A program made the position numbers and the translations under genes. A stretch of DNA of 35,212 bases from Erythrobacter sp. (GTDB lineage Bacteria > Pseudomonadota > Alphaproteobacteria > Sphingomonadales > Sphingomonadaceae). The stretch is from contig JASJDE010000005.1 in the NCBI GenBank assembly GCA_030065195.1, positions 1 to 35,212 of the forward strand. Reading direction: 5' to 3'. Below the pieces are notes generated by a model, which saw only the letters and a list, made by a program, of their open reading frames with translations, did not search any database and was not told the DNA's origin. Positions within the stretch are counted from its first letter, which is position 1; each line of letters opens with the position of its first letter. Of this stretch, positions 1-8,498 are shown piece by piece.

Positions 1-260
1 GAAGCGATCCAGGGGTTTACGCGCGGACTTTCCAAGGTTTCAGCAATCAACGACGATCGACTGCTCCGCCTCTACCGCGCCGTGATCGACTCCATCCTGA
101 GAACCAACGCTTTCGCCGAGGCGAGCGCTTCCTGCGCTGCCTCGGCGAAAGCGTTGGTTCTCAGGATGGAGTCGATCACGGCGCGGTAGAGGCGGAGCAG
201 TCGATCGTCGTTGATTGCTGAAACCTTGGAAAGTCCGCGCGTAAACCCCTGGATCGCTTC
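1..260. repeat. Perfect inverted repeat, 122-base arms, at the window's left edge
   Basis: Bases 1-122 are the exact reverse complement of 139-260, with a 16-base centre in which AGCGC (124-128) and GCGCT (134-138) can pair further around a TTCCT loop. Both arms are the same piece of the glutamate dehydrogenase coding sequence. A perfect 122-base palindrome in the middle of a conserved enzyme gene, starting exactly at base 1, is best explained as a fold-back artefact at a contig end (amplification chimera or assembly hairpin). A biological inversion is much less likely. The left arm should not be used as real downstream sequence. Confidence 0.93.
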
Positions 261-2348
261 CTGTGCGGCCTTGTCGCGGTCTCCATCGAAGTCGGGGTCA
301 TGGCGAGCGACGAACAGGTCGATCATCGACCGGGTGACGGTCGGAGCGGCGTCCAAGGCGTCGACGACCGTGTAGATGGTGAAGCCCATGCCGGTTTGGC
401 GCAGGTAGCGATAGAAGGCGCGCAGCCAGTTGGCTTCGCGCGCCTGCAATGCGGTGCCGAGGACCAGTCGATTGAACGGATCGTCTTCCGCTTCGCCGTT
501 GAGTACGCCGGCAATGGCCGCTTCGATCGCATCGCGACGGTCCAGCAGCAGCGCCGCTTTCTCCCCTTCGGCCAAGGACAGGGTGAATTCGTGGATGGTG
601 CCGAGCGACAGGGGATCAAGCTGCGTCGGGATCTCCTTGATCACCGTGAAGCCGAAGTTCTCCAGCGCCGGGACCGCATCCGACAGCTTCAGGATGCCCT
701 GGTGGTGGTAAACCTTCAGGCGCAGGATTTCGGGTTCGTCCTTGGCGAGGCCGTAAAGTCGGACGTCGCGCAGGTGCTCGCCCGTATCGCTTTCGCGAGC
801 GGCAAGCGCGCGCAAACGGGCAATATCGATCGCCGCTTCTTCTGCGCCATAACGGAAACGATAGCTTGACGGAAACGCCGGGGCGTAACGCGCCGCAATC
901 GCCGTCGCGCGGGATCCTTCCGGACCGTCGACGAGGTTCTGCTCGACCGCTTCACCCCAGCCGCGCAACAAGTCTTCGAGTTCGCGTTCGATACCGGCGG
1001 TGTCGAGGTTTCCTGACGTTTCGCGGGAATCGAGCATGAATTCGAGCATTGCCAGCGTTCCGCCTTCGACCTCCAGACTCCAATCGAGGACCGAAGTGCC
1101 GGCCTGGCGCATAAGCAGGTCCTGAATCTTGAGCCTTACTTCTGTGGAAAGCGTGTCGCGTGGCAGCCAGACGAAGGCGAAAACGTGCCGGTCGAGTTGG
1201 GATCGGACCTGCACCAGTCGCGGGCGCGGACGATCGACCAGGCTCATGATGGTGGTCGCGAGTTGTCCGACATCCGTCAGCGACAGGGACACGATCAGGT
1301 CGTGGGGCAGAACCGTAAAGGCATGCGCGAGCGCCTTGCCGGTATGACCTCCAGGGTCGAAACCCAGCTCGGCGGTGAGCTCGGCAATGATTCGGCGGAG
1401 CACAGGCACCTGTTCGGGCGGAGAGGCGAGCGCCGCACTGGTCCACAGACCGGCGTGAACCGAAAGCGCGGCCACTTTGCGGTTCTTGCCGCTCCCCTTC
1501 CACTGCGGGACAATGAACAGGTCGAGCGGTACATGGCGATGGACGTTTGATATCCGGTTGGCCTTGATAATCAGCAGATTCCGGACTGCGCCTTTGCGAG
1601 CCGCTCGGTCGAACCAATCGAAAGCCCGTTCGTACGAAGTGTCCGCGAGCAGCGCTTTCGAGCTCTTGCGACAGATACCGAATACATCTCTATGGCTGCC
1701 GTCGCGGTGGCGCTTGAGGTGGCCGAGTTGTGTCAGCATTCCGCCGTTCAGCCATTCCAGCAAGGCGGAGTCTTCGGGGCTCTCTTCTGAAAGAACCCCT
1801 ACCTCGTCACCCATCGCGCCCTGCATCTTGTGCCAGTCGCTGACTGCGGCACGCACATCGCCTAGCGTGACCCGCAGTTTTGCAAGCAATTCGCGGCGCT
1901 GGCGGGCATCAACCCGCGGAGTCTCGATATAGATCATCGATTCCCGCGTTCCGATATCGTCACCGGTTTTGCCCATCTGCTCCAGCTGGCCATCGCCGTT
2001 GCGCGATACCGGAACGACCGGGTGGACCAGTCGATCGATGCTGAGCCCTTGTGCCGCGATAGTTGCGGCGATTGAATCGACAAGAAACGGCATGTCGTCG
2101 TTGACGACGGCTATGCGCAACACTCTGCGTTCGGCAGTTGTGGATTCGAGCAAGAGCGACGAGCGATCGGCGATGCGGTGCTGTGCGGCCCTGAGTAGGA
2201 ATTCGACCGCTTCATCTCGATCCGCGCCTTCCAGAGCGGGTTCGCCGGGAAGGATCGCGTCAGCAACGTGGTGCGCCAGGATCGCTTTCATATCGCTGGC
2301 TTTTTTCCTGGGCGCCTTTGCAGGTTTACGAGCGGTCTTCGACACCAT
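72..2348 (-). CDS. gdhB: NAD-dependent glutamate dehydrogenase, large type, N-terminal part (3' end lost)
   Basis: Large (about 1,600-residue) NAD-glutamate dehydrogenases deaminate L-glutamate to 2-oxoglutarate and ammonium in the cytoplasm. The open frame gives about 758 residues, covering the N-terminal ACT-like regulatory region (for example VVNDDMPFLVDSIAA, HPVVPVSRN, YRFRYGAEEAAIDI) and ending before the catalytic domain. Homologues continue after the segment FAEAAQEALA. Here that point is where the inverted repeat begins, so the last 16-17 residues, to the stop at 72, are translated from the antisense of the same gene and are artificial. Trustworthy coding sequence ends near base 123. 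The start at 2348 is preferred over one 30 bases upstream because GGGAG lies about 8 bases before it. The 232 bases upstream (2349-2580) show no gene and presumably hold its promoter. The gene symbol is by family analogy. Confidence 0.88.
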   Translation of the reverse strand: MVSKTARKPAKAPRKKASDMKAILAHHVADAILPGEPALEGADRDEAVEFLLRAAQHRIADRSSLLLESTTAERRVLRIAVVNDDMPFLVDSIAATIAAQGLSIDRLVHPVVPVSRNGDGQLEQMGKTGDDIGTRESMIYIETPRVDARQRRELLAKLRVTLGDVRAAVSDWHKMQGAMGDEVGVLSEESPEDSALLEWLNGGMLTQLGHLKRHRDGSHRDVFGICRKSSKALLADTSYERAFDWFDRAARKGAVRNLLIIKANRISNVHRHVPLDLFIVPQWKGSGKNRKVAALSVHAGLWTSAALASPPEQVPVLRRIIAELTAELGFDPGGHTGKALAHAFTVLPHDLIVSLSLTDVGQLATTIMSLVDRPRPRLVQVRSQLDRHVFAFVWLPRDTLSTEVRLKIQDLLMRQAGTSVLDWSLEVEGGTLAMLEFMLDSRETSGNLDTAGIERELEDLLRGWGEAVEQNLVDGPEGSRATAIAARYAPAFPSSYRFRYGAEEAAIDIARLRALAARESDTGEHLRDVRLYGLAKDEPEILRLKVYHHQGILKLSDAVPALENFGFTVIKEIPTQLDPLSLGTIHEFTLSLAEGEKAALLLDRRDAIEAAIAGVLNGEAEDDPFNRLVLGTALQAREANWLRAFYRYLRQTGMGFTIYTVVDALDAAPTVTRSMIDLFVARHDPDFDGDRDKAAQEAIQGFTRGLSKVSAINDDRLLRLYRAVIDSILRTNAFAEAAQEALASAKALVLRMESITAR

Positions 2349-2580
2349 GATTTGCTCCCGGCATCTTGTTTTCGGCACTCAATCGATGTGAAATTTTATT
2401 GTGCCGCCTTGTAGTTATCAGTCGCCAATACGCCTGAACCGCGAGTCCGTGCAAGCGGGATCACTACCGATCTGACGCTAATTCTGCCGGACTGACCAAT
2501 TCTCGCTCGCGCGCGCCCTCCCGCAGCTGCCTTGCGTGTCCGCTCACTCCTTTGATCGACACTCGTCGCGCGGCAATCTT

Positions 2581-3576
2581 TCAGGCCGCCATCGCTGATG
2601 AGCAGGTCTCGATCGTCAATTCGAGCGAACGGACCCGGGCTTCGGGATCGTAGGTTGCACCGCACAGAATTATCTCGTCTGCCATTGTGCGAGCGACAAA
2701 GGTGTCGATCCGCTCCCGCACCGTTTGCGGAGAACCCACGGCAGCTGCCTCCCCGATATGGTCGAGCATGGCGCGCGCCGGTGCCGGCAGAGTTTCGGTG
2801 TAATCGGCGACGGGCGGAGGCAGTTTGCCCGGATTGCCGGTCCGCAACCGCACAAAGCTCTGTTGCTGGCTAGAAGCCAGCATTTGCGCATCCTCGTCGG
2901 TTGTCGCGGCGAAGACGTTCATCGCGACCATTACATGCGGCTTTTCCAGCGTTTCGGATGGCTGGAAGTCGCGGCGATACAGTGCGAGCGCGGCATCGAG
3001 ATGGTCTGGCGCAAAATGCGCTGCAAAGGCATAGGGCATGCCCAGCCTTGCAGCGAGTTGTGCGCCGAACAGGCTCGAGCCGAGCATCCATAGCTCGACT
3101 GCGGCACCGAAGCCCGGCGTCGCTTTGACCGGAAGCTCTACATCTCCGGTAAGCAGCGCGCGCAGTTCGACGACGTCCTGGGGAAAGTACTCCGCGGCCT
3201 GGTTTAGATCCTTGCGTAGCGCGCGCTGCAATTCGGGCCCAGCGCCGGGCGCGCGCCCAAGGCCGAGATCGATGCGGCCGGGAAACAATGCGTCGAGCGT
3301 GCCGAATTGCTCGGCGATCTGGAAGGGTGTGTGGTTTGGCAGCATGATGCCGCCCGATCCGATCCTGATGCGACCGGTGGCATTGCCGATATGGGCAAGG
3401 ACCACCGAAGTCGCCCCTCCGGCGATGCCCTCCATCGCGTGGTGCTCGGCTACCCAAAAGCGCTTGCAGCCGAGCTCATCCGCGCGCTTTGCCAATTCGG
3501 TCGCGGATTGCATGGCTTCCGCGACGGTACCCCCTTCGCGCACCGGCACGAGGTCCAGAACGGAAAAGTCGGTCAT
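2581..3576 (-). CDS. LLM-class flavin-dependent oxidoreductase (luciferase-like monooxygenase)
   Basis: A 331-residue member of the bacterial luciferase-like TIM-barrel family that uses reduced FMN; the substrate is unknown. It opens with FSVLDLVPVREGG, typical of the YhbW/MsnO8-like subgroup, followed by RFWVAEHHAMEGIAG, IRIGSGGIMLPNHTPF and PGRIDLGLGRAPG, which are the conserved flavin and phosphate contacts of this subgroup. The length is usual. Its ATG (3574-3576) overlaps the stop of the TPR gene in an ATGA arrangement, so it is the third and last gene of a unit with the ABHD10-like hydrolase and the TPR protein, and is probably translationally coupled. Family assignment is secure. Any specific reaction would be a guess. 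Confidence 0.9.
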   Translation of the reverse strand: MTDFSVLDLVPVREGGTVAEAMQSATELAKRADELGCKRFWVAEHHAMEGIAGGATSVVLAHIGNATGRIRIGSGGIMLPNHTPFQIAEQFGTLDALFPGRIDLGLGRAPGAGPELQRALRKDLNQAAEYFPQDVVELRALLTGDVELPVKATPGFGAAVELWMLGSSLFGAQLAARLGMPYAFAAHFAPDHLDAALALYRRDFQPSETLEKPHVMVAMNVFAATTDEDAQMLASSQQQSFVRLRTGNPGKLPPPVADYTETLPAPARAMLDHIGEAAAVGSPQTVRERIDTFVARTMADEIILCGATYDPEARVRSLELTIETCSSAMAA

Positions 3577-4421
3577 GGCGTCGGGCCTTCCTCTGCAGCC
3601 GGTCCAATCTGTGCAAGATAGCTCTTTGCCGTCCGGGCGGCCAGACTGTCCGGCTGGGATTCGATGACCGATTGCCAACTTCGCCGAGCGGCGTCTTCGC
3701 GCCCCGAAAGAACTGCGATCACCCCTGCCTCAAGCCCGATTTGCCCATCGAGCGGAGCGAGTCCGCCTGCGGTTTCGATGGCTGCCTGCGCGTCTCCCAA
3801 GCGATTGAGTCGGCGCAGCAAGGTAGCCTTGAGCAGCCAGCCTTCGGCTTGGTTGGGCTCGATCCTCGTTGCGGTGTCGAGTGCGGATAGCGCTTCGTCC
3901 ATCCGATCGAGCGTTACCAGAGCACGGGCCGCATCGGCCGCCGCCAGCGCCTCCAGCGTAGCGGAGGCGGCTGACCGGGCATCCTCGCGTGCGTCGTTGA
4001 GCAATTGCAGCGCAGCCTCCGCATCGCCTCCGCCAAGCGCCGCGTTTCCGGCCATCGTCCCGAATCGGGCGCGAGTCCGCAACTCCCCTGCCGGCGTTTC
4101 GTCCCTTGCGGCCACGAAGGCCATCCGAGCGTCATTCCATAGGCCCAGCTCAGTGGCGGCCAGACCGAGGCAGTGATTGGCGACGACGCGATCCGGGCCG
4201 GATGTCTCGCTCCTGCGAATCTGTGCCTGCGTGTGCGCACGCGCCGCGTCCTCGTCGAGCTGATCGAGACATTGCTGCAACCATTCGCTGGTTGGGTTGC
4301 TGGGCGCTTCGATGGCATTTTCGCGCGGTGGGCGATCGATCAACTCATCGGGCGTGCCTAGCGTCGAACCGCCCACCGGGTTCGGACCGACTTGCAGCAG
4401 GAGGGCAAGGAGAAAAGACAC
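3573..4421 (-). CDS. Tetratricopeptide-repeat protein, probably exported
   Basis: The 282-residue product starts with a short hydrophobic stretch (MSFLLALLLQVG), which may act as a weak signal or membrane anchor. Helical repeats of TPR type follow from about residue 75 to the end: ANHCLGLAATELGLWNDA, NAALGGGDAEAALQLL, ARALVTLDRMDEALSAL and ATLLRRLNRLGDAQAAI, each with the small/large residue spacing of a TPR. It presumably scaffolds protein-protein contacts; no enzymatic domain is visible. The start codon is GTG (4419-4421), 18 bases after the stop of the upstream hydrolase gene. AGGAG lies rather far upstream (about 13 bases) and GGAA nearer, so the start is moderately certain. The stop overlaps the next ATG. 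Confidence 0.82.
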   Translation of the reverse strand: MSFLLALLLQVGPNPVGGSTLGTPDELIDRPPRENAIEAPSNPTSEWLQQCLDQLDEDAARAHTQAQIRRSETSGPDRVVANHCLGLAATELGLWNDARMAFVAARDETPAGELRTRARFGTMAGNAALGGGDAEAALQLLNDAREDARSAASATLEALAAADAARALVTLDRMDEALSALDTATRIEPNQAEGWLLKATLLRRLNRLGDAQAAIETAGGLAPLDGQIGLEAGVIAVLSGREDAARRSWQSVIESQPDSLAARTAKSYLAQIGPAAEEGPTP

Positions 4422-4439
4422 GGTTTTCCGGATACTCCT

Positions 4440-5171
4440 TCAGTAGAAACTGGCGACTGCAGCCTTGAGTCGGGCGATATCCTCATCGCGCGACAGGCGG
4501 TGATCACCGTCCTTGGTGAAAGACACTTGAACCTTTTCCGAACGCAAAGCCTCCGCGAGCCTGAGACTTGTCTGCCAGGGCACGTCGTCGTCCCTTTGCC
4601 CGTGCAACAGGTGGACGGGGCACTCGATTGCAATTTGGCGATGAAGGCAGACATTGGTTTCGCCATCGGCAAAGAAGCCCGGATGGGTTGGCGTCGGTTC
4701 GGGGCCGTAGGGGTTGTCCTGAAACAGCGTCTCGCCGTTTGCCATCGACGCGCGCTGCTCCTTGGAGAAACCCCATCGCGTGAAATCGGGCGCAGCGGCG
4801 ATCCCGACCATACCAGCAAGCTGATCTCCGAGCGCTTCACCGACCAGCAGCATCAGCCAGCCGCCCATGGAGGAACCGACCAGCAGCACCGGCCCGCTGA
4901 CTTGTGCGCCGATCAGGGCCAGCACTTCGCCGCGCCATCGAGTGAGAGTGCCATCGGCAAAGTCGCCGTCGCTTTCTCCGCAGCCGGAATAGTCGAGCAG
5001 CAAGCAGCCCCGTCCCGTCGATTCGGCCTCCGCGAGCAAAGCCGTGGCCTTGCCTCCTGCCATGTCCGACATATAGCCTGGCAGGAATACCAATGTTGGG
5101 CCGGGGCCGGGATTGTGGCGAAACGCAATCCGCCTGCCGTCCGGCATCGAATGAAATTGCAGCTTGGTCAT
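4440..5171 (-). CDS. Alpha/beta hydrolase, ABHD10-like acyl-thioesterase/esterase family
   Basis: The 243-residue product has the serine-hydrolase triad: nucleophile Ser101 in GSSMG, an aspartate in LLHGQRDDDVPW and a histidine in DGDHRLSRDED. The block DYSGCGESDG, then GPVLLVGSSMGGWLML, then PVHLLHGQRDDDVPWQ closely follows the layout of mitochondrial ABHD10, a depalmitoylase and acyl-glucuronide hydrolase. That similarity is from recall of the family. The true bacterial substrate is unknown. The start at 5171 is chosen because GGAAG sits five bases upstream; an in-frame ATG at 5183 is a weaker alternative. It is the first gene of a three-gene unit with the TPR and LLM genes, and is divergent from the phosphatase gene with 80 bases between starts. 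Confidence 0.88.
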   Translation of the reverse strand: MTKLQFHSMPDGRRIAFRHNPGPGPTLVFLPGYMSDMAGGKATALLAEAESTGRGCLLLDYSGCGESDGDFADGTLTRWRGEVLALIGAQVSGPVLLVGSSMGGWLMLLVGEALGDQLAGMVGIAAAPDFTRWGFSKEQRASMANGETLFQDNPYGPEPTPTHPGFFADGETNVCLHRQIAIECPVHLLHGQRDDDVPWQTSLRLAEALRSEKVQVSFTKDGDHRLSRDEDIARLKAAVASFY

Positions 5172-5251
5172 GCGGGCTTCCATGCCCGCGCCCGGCTGCC
5201 TTTCGCAAGGGTTGTCACGCATACGACATTGGGAGAGCCTATCGGGGAGCC

Positions 5252-6919
5252 ATGAGCGAGATCGAAGACAGCCGAATTCCGAACCAGCCTGCGGCCGCAC
5301 TAACCCGTCGCGGCCTGTTCTCGCTTGCAGGCACTTCCGCTGCGCTTGCTACTGCTCCTGCCATCGCCAGGAGTTTCGGAAGCGGCTTCACGCATTCAGT
5401 CGCGAGCGGCGAACCGGCCCACGACCGTGTGTTGCTTTGGACTCGCTACGTTGCCGACGAAGAAACGACGCTTGATTGGCAAGTCTCCGATAGCGACGAT
5501 TTCACCCGTCTCGTATCGCAAGGGAGGGTGCAGGCTTCGCCGGATCGGGATTGGTGCGCGAAAGCGATTGCCGACGGACTTGCTGCGGACAGCTGGTACT
5601 TCTTCCGCTTCGTGGCGCCCGACGGCACAATTTCGCCGGTGGGCCGCACGCGCACTTTGCCGCAAGGACGGACCGAGACCTTCAAGCTCGCGGTGTTTTC
5701 CTGTTCGAACTTCGGTTTCGGCTGGTTCAACGCCTACGCCCACGCAGTTGAGGCCGACGATTGCGACCTCGCGGTGCATCTCGGCGACTACATCTACGAG
5801 TACGGGAGGGATACCTATCCCGGCCCGGACGAAACCCATCCCGGACGGACTACGCTGGCACCCGGCATCGAGATCGTGACGCTCGCCGATTATCGACTGC
5901 GCTATGCAACCTATCGCGCAGACCCCGATCTCCAGCGCCTGCATCAGGTGCTGCCGATGATCGCGATCTGGGACGACCACGAAAGCACCAACAACAGCTG
6001 GAAGGATGGCGCTCAGAACCATCAGAGCGAGACGGAAGGCGACTGGCGCACCCGCAAGTCCATTTCCAAGCAAGTGTTTCGCGAATGGATGCCCGTCTCG
6101 GACGCGCCCTATACGGCATACGAAGTTGGCGATCTGGCGACCCTGTTTCGCCTCGACACGCGGCTGGAAGGGCGCGACGAACAGCTCGACCTTGACGGCG
6201 TGCTCGAAGGCAAGGAGACCTCGCAAGCTGCTATGGAAGCGCTGCTGGCATTCAAGCATGGCGCCTGGAGCGACCCCGAGCGCCATTTGCTGGGAGACGC
6301 GCAGGAGCAATGGCTCGTCCAAGGGCTGTCGGCATCGAAAGCGAGTGGAAAGGCCTGGCAAGTGCTGGTGCAGCAAGTGCTGATGGGTGATTTGCGCATG
6401 CCTTCGAGCATCGTGGATTCATTGGGTGACGAAGTGCCCACAGGAACGCGGCGCCGTTACGTGGTTCGTGGCATGGCCAATCAGGTCGGGATGCCCTTCA
6501 ACATGGATGCGTGGGACGGCTATCCGGCGGCGCGGGCGCGGCTGTTCGAAGGGGCGCAGCAAGCCGAGGCCAACCTCCTGGTGTTGACGGGAGATACCCA
6601 CAATTGCTGGGCGTTCGAGCTGGATCATGAAGGTGCGAAGATCGGCGTGGAATTCGGTGTTCCCGGCGTCACGTCGCCCGGATACGAGCGTTCCCTGCCA
6701 ACAATCCCTCCGGCAGACCTGGCCGCGGCCAAGGTGAGCGCCAACGATCAGCTGAAATGGGCGGATACATCGCAGCGCGGCTACATAACGGTCGAATTGA
6801 GTCACGCGCAGGCGATCACCGAGTATCGCTTCGTCGAAACCATCCGACAGCGCTCGACGAACTTGGCAGGGACCAAGCGAATTTCGAGCGCGACGGGGTC
6901 GCACGCACTCGAAATCTAA
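5252..6919 (+). CDS. phoD: PhoD-family alkaline phosphatase/phosphodiesterase, Tat-exported
   Basis: This 555-residue protein is predicted to hydrolyse phosphomonoesters and diesters in the periplasm. The N-terminus carries a twin-arginine signal (TRRGLFSL, Arg19-Arg20, then an Ala-rich hydrophobic stretch). PhoD metal-binding signatures appear in order: HLGDYIYEYG, IWDDHESTNN and LTGDTHNCWAF. An N-terminal fibronectin-like PhoD_N domain (FTHSVASGEPAHDRVLLWTRY) precedes the catalytic domain, as is usual. The ATG at 5252 has GGGGAG just upstream; the frame is open further upstream but overlaps the divergent hydrolase gene. The stop at 6917-6919 overlaps the convergent XRE gene by four bases. 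No Pho box was recognised, so phosphate regulation is not shown. The symbol follows the family. Confidence 0.92.
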   Translation: MSEIEDSRIPNQPAAALTRRGLFSLAGTSAALATAPAIARSFGSGFTHSVASGEPAHDRVLLWTRYVADEETTLDWQVSDSDDFTRLVSQGRVQASPDRDWCAKAIADGLAADSWYFFRFVAPDGTISPVGRTRTLPQGRTETFKLAVFSCSNFGFGWFNAYAHAVEADDCDLAVHLGDYIYEYGRDTYPGPDETHPGRTTLAPGIEIVTLADYRLRYATYRADPDLQRLHQVLPMIAIWDDHESTNNSWKDGAQNHQSETEGDWRTRKSISKQVFREWMPVSDAPYTAYEVGDLATLFRLDTRLEGRDEQLDLDGVLEGKETSQAAMEALLAFKHGAWSDPERHLLGDAQEQWLVQGLSASKASGKAWQVLVQQVLMGDLRMPSSIVDSLGDEVPTGTRRRYVVRGMANQVGMPFNMDAWDGYPAARARLFEGAQQAEANLLVLTGDTHNCWAFELDHEGAKIGVEFGVPGVTSPGYERSLPTIPPADLAAAKVSANDQLKWADTSQRGYITVELSHAQAITEYRFVETIRQRSTNLAGTKRISSATGSHALEI

Positions 6920-7107
6920 CTCCGACTGAAAATCTCTTCGATCGCCAAGTCGAACACCTCGGCAATGCTGAAGGCGAGCGGCAACGAAGGATCGTAGCGA
7001 CCCTTTTCGATAGCATTCACGCTCTGGCGCGAAACGCCGAGCCGGTCGGCAAGGTCCTGTTGGCTCCAGTCGCGTTCGGCCCGAAGGACCTTGAGGCGGT
7101 TCTTCAT
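6916..7107 (-). CDS. Small XRE/Cro-CI-family transcriptional regulator
   Basis: A 63-residue, single-domain helix-turn-helix protein of the YozG-like kind. NRLKVLRAERDWSQQDLADRLGVSRQSVNAIEKGRYDPSLPLAFSIAEVF covers the five-helix domain, with QQDLADRLGV and RQSVNAIEKG as the two helices of the HTH, and the C-terminus EEIFSRS is typical. Its ATG overlaps the stop of the upstream membrane protein gene (ATGA), so it is the last gene of a four-gene unit with three membrane proteins. In other genomes such small regulators commonly pair with membrane proteins whose function is unknown; autoregulation of the unit is an inference. Confidence 0.9.
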   Translation of the reverse strand: MKNRLKVLRAERDWSQQDLADRLGVSRQSVNAIEKGRYDPSLPLAFSIAEVFDLAIEEIFSRS

Positions 7108-7703
7108 GGGCGCAGCTCGTTATAGAGACGCCCGATCCCCAGCCCGCCGAACCAGACCAGAATGATCTGCCCGATATCGGGTGAACCCACCCAGCCCGCC
7201 TGCACAATTCCGGACCACAAAAGCCCACCCATGACGGTCACGAAGCTGGCGATCAGCAATTGGCGGATCGATTGCGAACGCAAATACTCGTCGTCCTCGT
7301 CGATTGCGTACTGGTGGACGCACCAGATCATGCCGGCAAAACCGAGGATGGGGAGATACTCGATAAGCTGGAGGACCCGCCCGCTCCATCCGCCGACCAT
7401 CTGGCCGAATGCTAGGAGGCAGAAGCTGCCGAACATGAAACCCGCCGACACAACGATCCGTCTCCAGAATTTGCGCACCGCATCGCTGAGCGTTCCGAGC
7501 ATCCGGTGTCGCTTCCAGCTCGTGTAGATTATCATCACCGTACAACCGAGGACCGGGATCCAAAACGGAGCCGCGGTTCCCGGGCTGTTTACGATCCCGG
7601 CGGAAGATGCCGCGAAGAATGCCGCGATCGACAGGACATAGCCGATGATCCAAGGGCCGGTGCGGGGGGCCTGCTGAAACAGCTCGCGCGTCGTTTCCGT
7701 CAT
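7104..7703 (-). CDS. Four-helix-type membrane protein linked to an XRE regulator
   Basis: The 199-residue product has four to five hydrophobic segments (WIIGYVLSIAAFFAAS, APFWIPVLGCTVMIIY, IVVSAGFMFGSFCLLAFG, LQLIEYLPILGFAGMIW and a C-terminal LLIASFVTVMGGLLW...IILVWFGGLG). A charged loop with DEDDEYLRSQSIRQLLIAS matches the position and pattern of DEFYRMLYVRQGLIATA in the preceding gene, so the two are probably tandem paralogues. No catalytic motif is visible. ATGA overlaps join it to both its upstream and downstream genes, a sign of tight co-translation. Function unknown. Confidence 0.83.
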   Translation of the reverse strand: MTETTRELFQQAPRTGPWIIGYVLSIAAFFAASSAGIVNSPGTAAPFWIPVLGCTVMIIYTSWKRHRMLGTLSDAVRKFWRRIVVSAGFMFGSFCLLAFGQMVGGWSGRVLQLIEYLPILGFAGMIWCVHQYAIDEDDEYLRSQSIRQLLIASFVTVMGGLLWSGIVQAGWVGSPDIGQIILVWFGGLGIGRLYNELRP

Positions 7704-8302
7704 CGGATTTCTCCATAAGTGCCATATTTGATCTTGTTGAATATCGCGCCAATGCCGAGGCCGAAGCACCACATAGTCGGCCACCAATAGGCCGCGACCG
7801 GTTCGACAATTTTGTACGTCTCAAGAAAGCCCCAGACCGCTGCAAGCGTGAACGAAATTGCGGTCGCGATAAGGCCCTGCCGGACGTAGAGCATGCGATA
7901 GAACTCGTCGGTCTCTTCGACGATCAAGCCGCCGAAGATCCAGATCACCCCGGCAAAGGAAAGGCCGGGCAGCAGCGCGATGATCACCGCCAGCGGCCCG
8001 GTCAGACCGCGATCCTCGATTAAATTCTCTGCGAGAAACAGGGTCAGCAGGTAGAATGCCATCACGATGGCCATTCGTGCGAGGTAGCGCAGGCTTGCCT
8101 TTGCCTTCTTTTGCCGGATGGTCTTCACGAAGGCGAACACCATCAGAGCCGTTGGAATGATCGCCAGGACATAGGCTGTGGTGATCCCGATCGCGTCGGA
8201 CTTCCAAAGGAATAACACAAGCAGAGCGGTGATGACGGAGCATCCCGCGGCGATGAGGCAGGCCCGGCCCGCAGTCGGCGCGATCTCGGTCGCGGTGCTC
8301 AT
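7700..8302 (-). CDS. Four-helix-type membrane protein, paralogue of the following gene
   Basis: A 200-residue protein with hydrophobic segments ACLIAAGCSVITALLVLFLW, YVLAIIPTALMVFAFV, MAIVMAFYLLTLFLAE, PLAVIIALLPGLSFAGVIWIFGG and a final pair around ATAISFTLAAVWGFLE and YWWPTMWCFGLGIGAIF. The cytoplasmic-looking loop EETDEFYRMLYVRQGL is shared in pattern with the next protein. The start at 8302 is favoured because it overlaps the stop of the 58-residue frame upstream by ATGA, matching the other junctions in this unit; the ribosome-binding site itself is poor, as expected for a coupled gene. Function unknown. Confidence 0.83.
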   Translation of the reverse strand: MSTATEIAPTAGRACLIAAGCSVITALLVLFLWKSDAIGITTAYVLAIIPTALMVFAFVKTIRQKKAKASLRYLARMAIVMAFYLLTLFLAENLIEDRGLTGPLAVIIALLPGLSFAGVIWIFGGLIVEETDEFYRMLYVRQGLIATAISFTLAAVWGFLETYKIVEPVAAYWWPTMWCFGLGIGAIFNKIKYGTYGEIR

Positions 8303-8475
8303 GAGAGGCACCCGCGGCCGCAACCGAATTCGGAATGCAGCGACCCCCAGGCCGCGCTGGAAAGCCCGGCGATGATGCCAAAGCTCGCGCCATCGCCAAG
8401 CCCCTGGGATTGCGTCCAGATTGCTGCGCCTAGAATGAAGGCGGCCCATGCGAACGCCATCGGAAAGCAGGTCAT
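8299..8475 (-). CDS. 58-residue membrane peptide, first gene of the XRE-linked unit
   Basis: A short frame beginning MTCFPMAFAWAAFILG and ending HSEFGCGRGCLS encodes one or two hydrophobic segments (residues about 5-20 and 31-45) and three cysteines, two of them in a CGRGC motif near the C-terminus. It starts at 8475 behind a good GGGAG about 10 bases upstream and ends in an ATGA overlap with the next gene, exactly as the other three genes of the unit do. These two features make a real gene likely despite its size. It resembles no family I can name. The 5' position and ribosome-binding site suggest it drives translation of the whole unit. Confidence 0.7.
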   Translation of the reverse strand: MTCFPMAFAWAAFILGAAIWTQSQGLGDGASFGIIAGLSSAAWGSLHSEFGCGRGCLS

Positions 8476-8498
8476 TTAGGAAAGCTCCCTTTCAACTA

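Noticed and set aside
2396-2665. A minus-strand 89-codon frame in the gap between gdhB and the LLM gene
   Set aside because: It overlaps the conserved C-terminus of the LLM protein in another frame, is arginine-rich as GC-rich noncoding frames are, and lacks a ribosome-binding site.
5396-6376. A 326-codon minus-strand frame opposite the PhoD phosphatase
   Set aside because: Antisense shadow of a gene with intact PhoD motifs; no ribosome-binding site and no domain.
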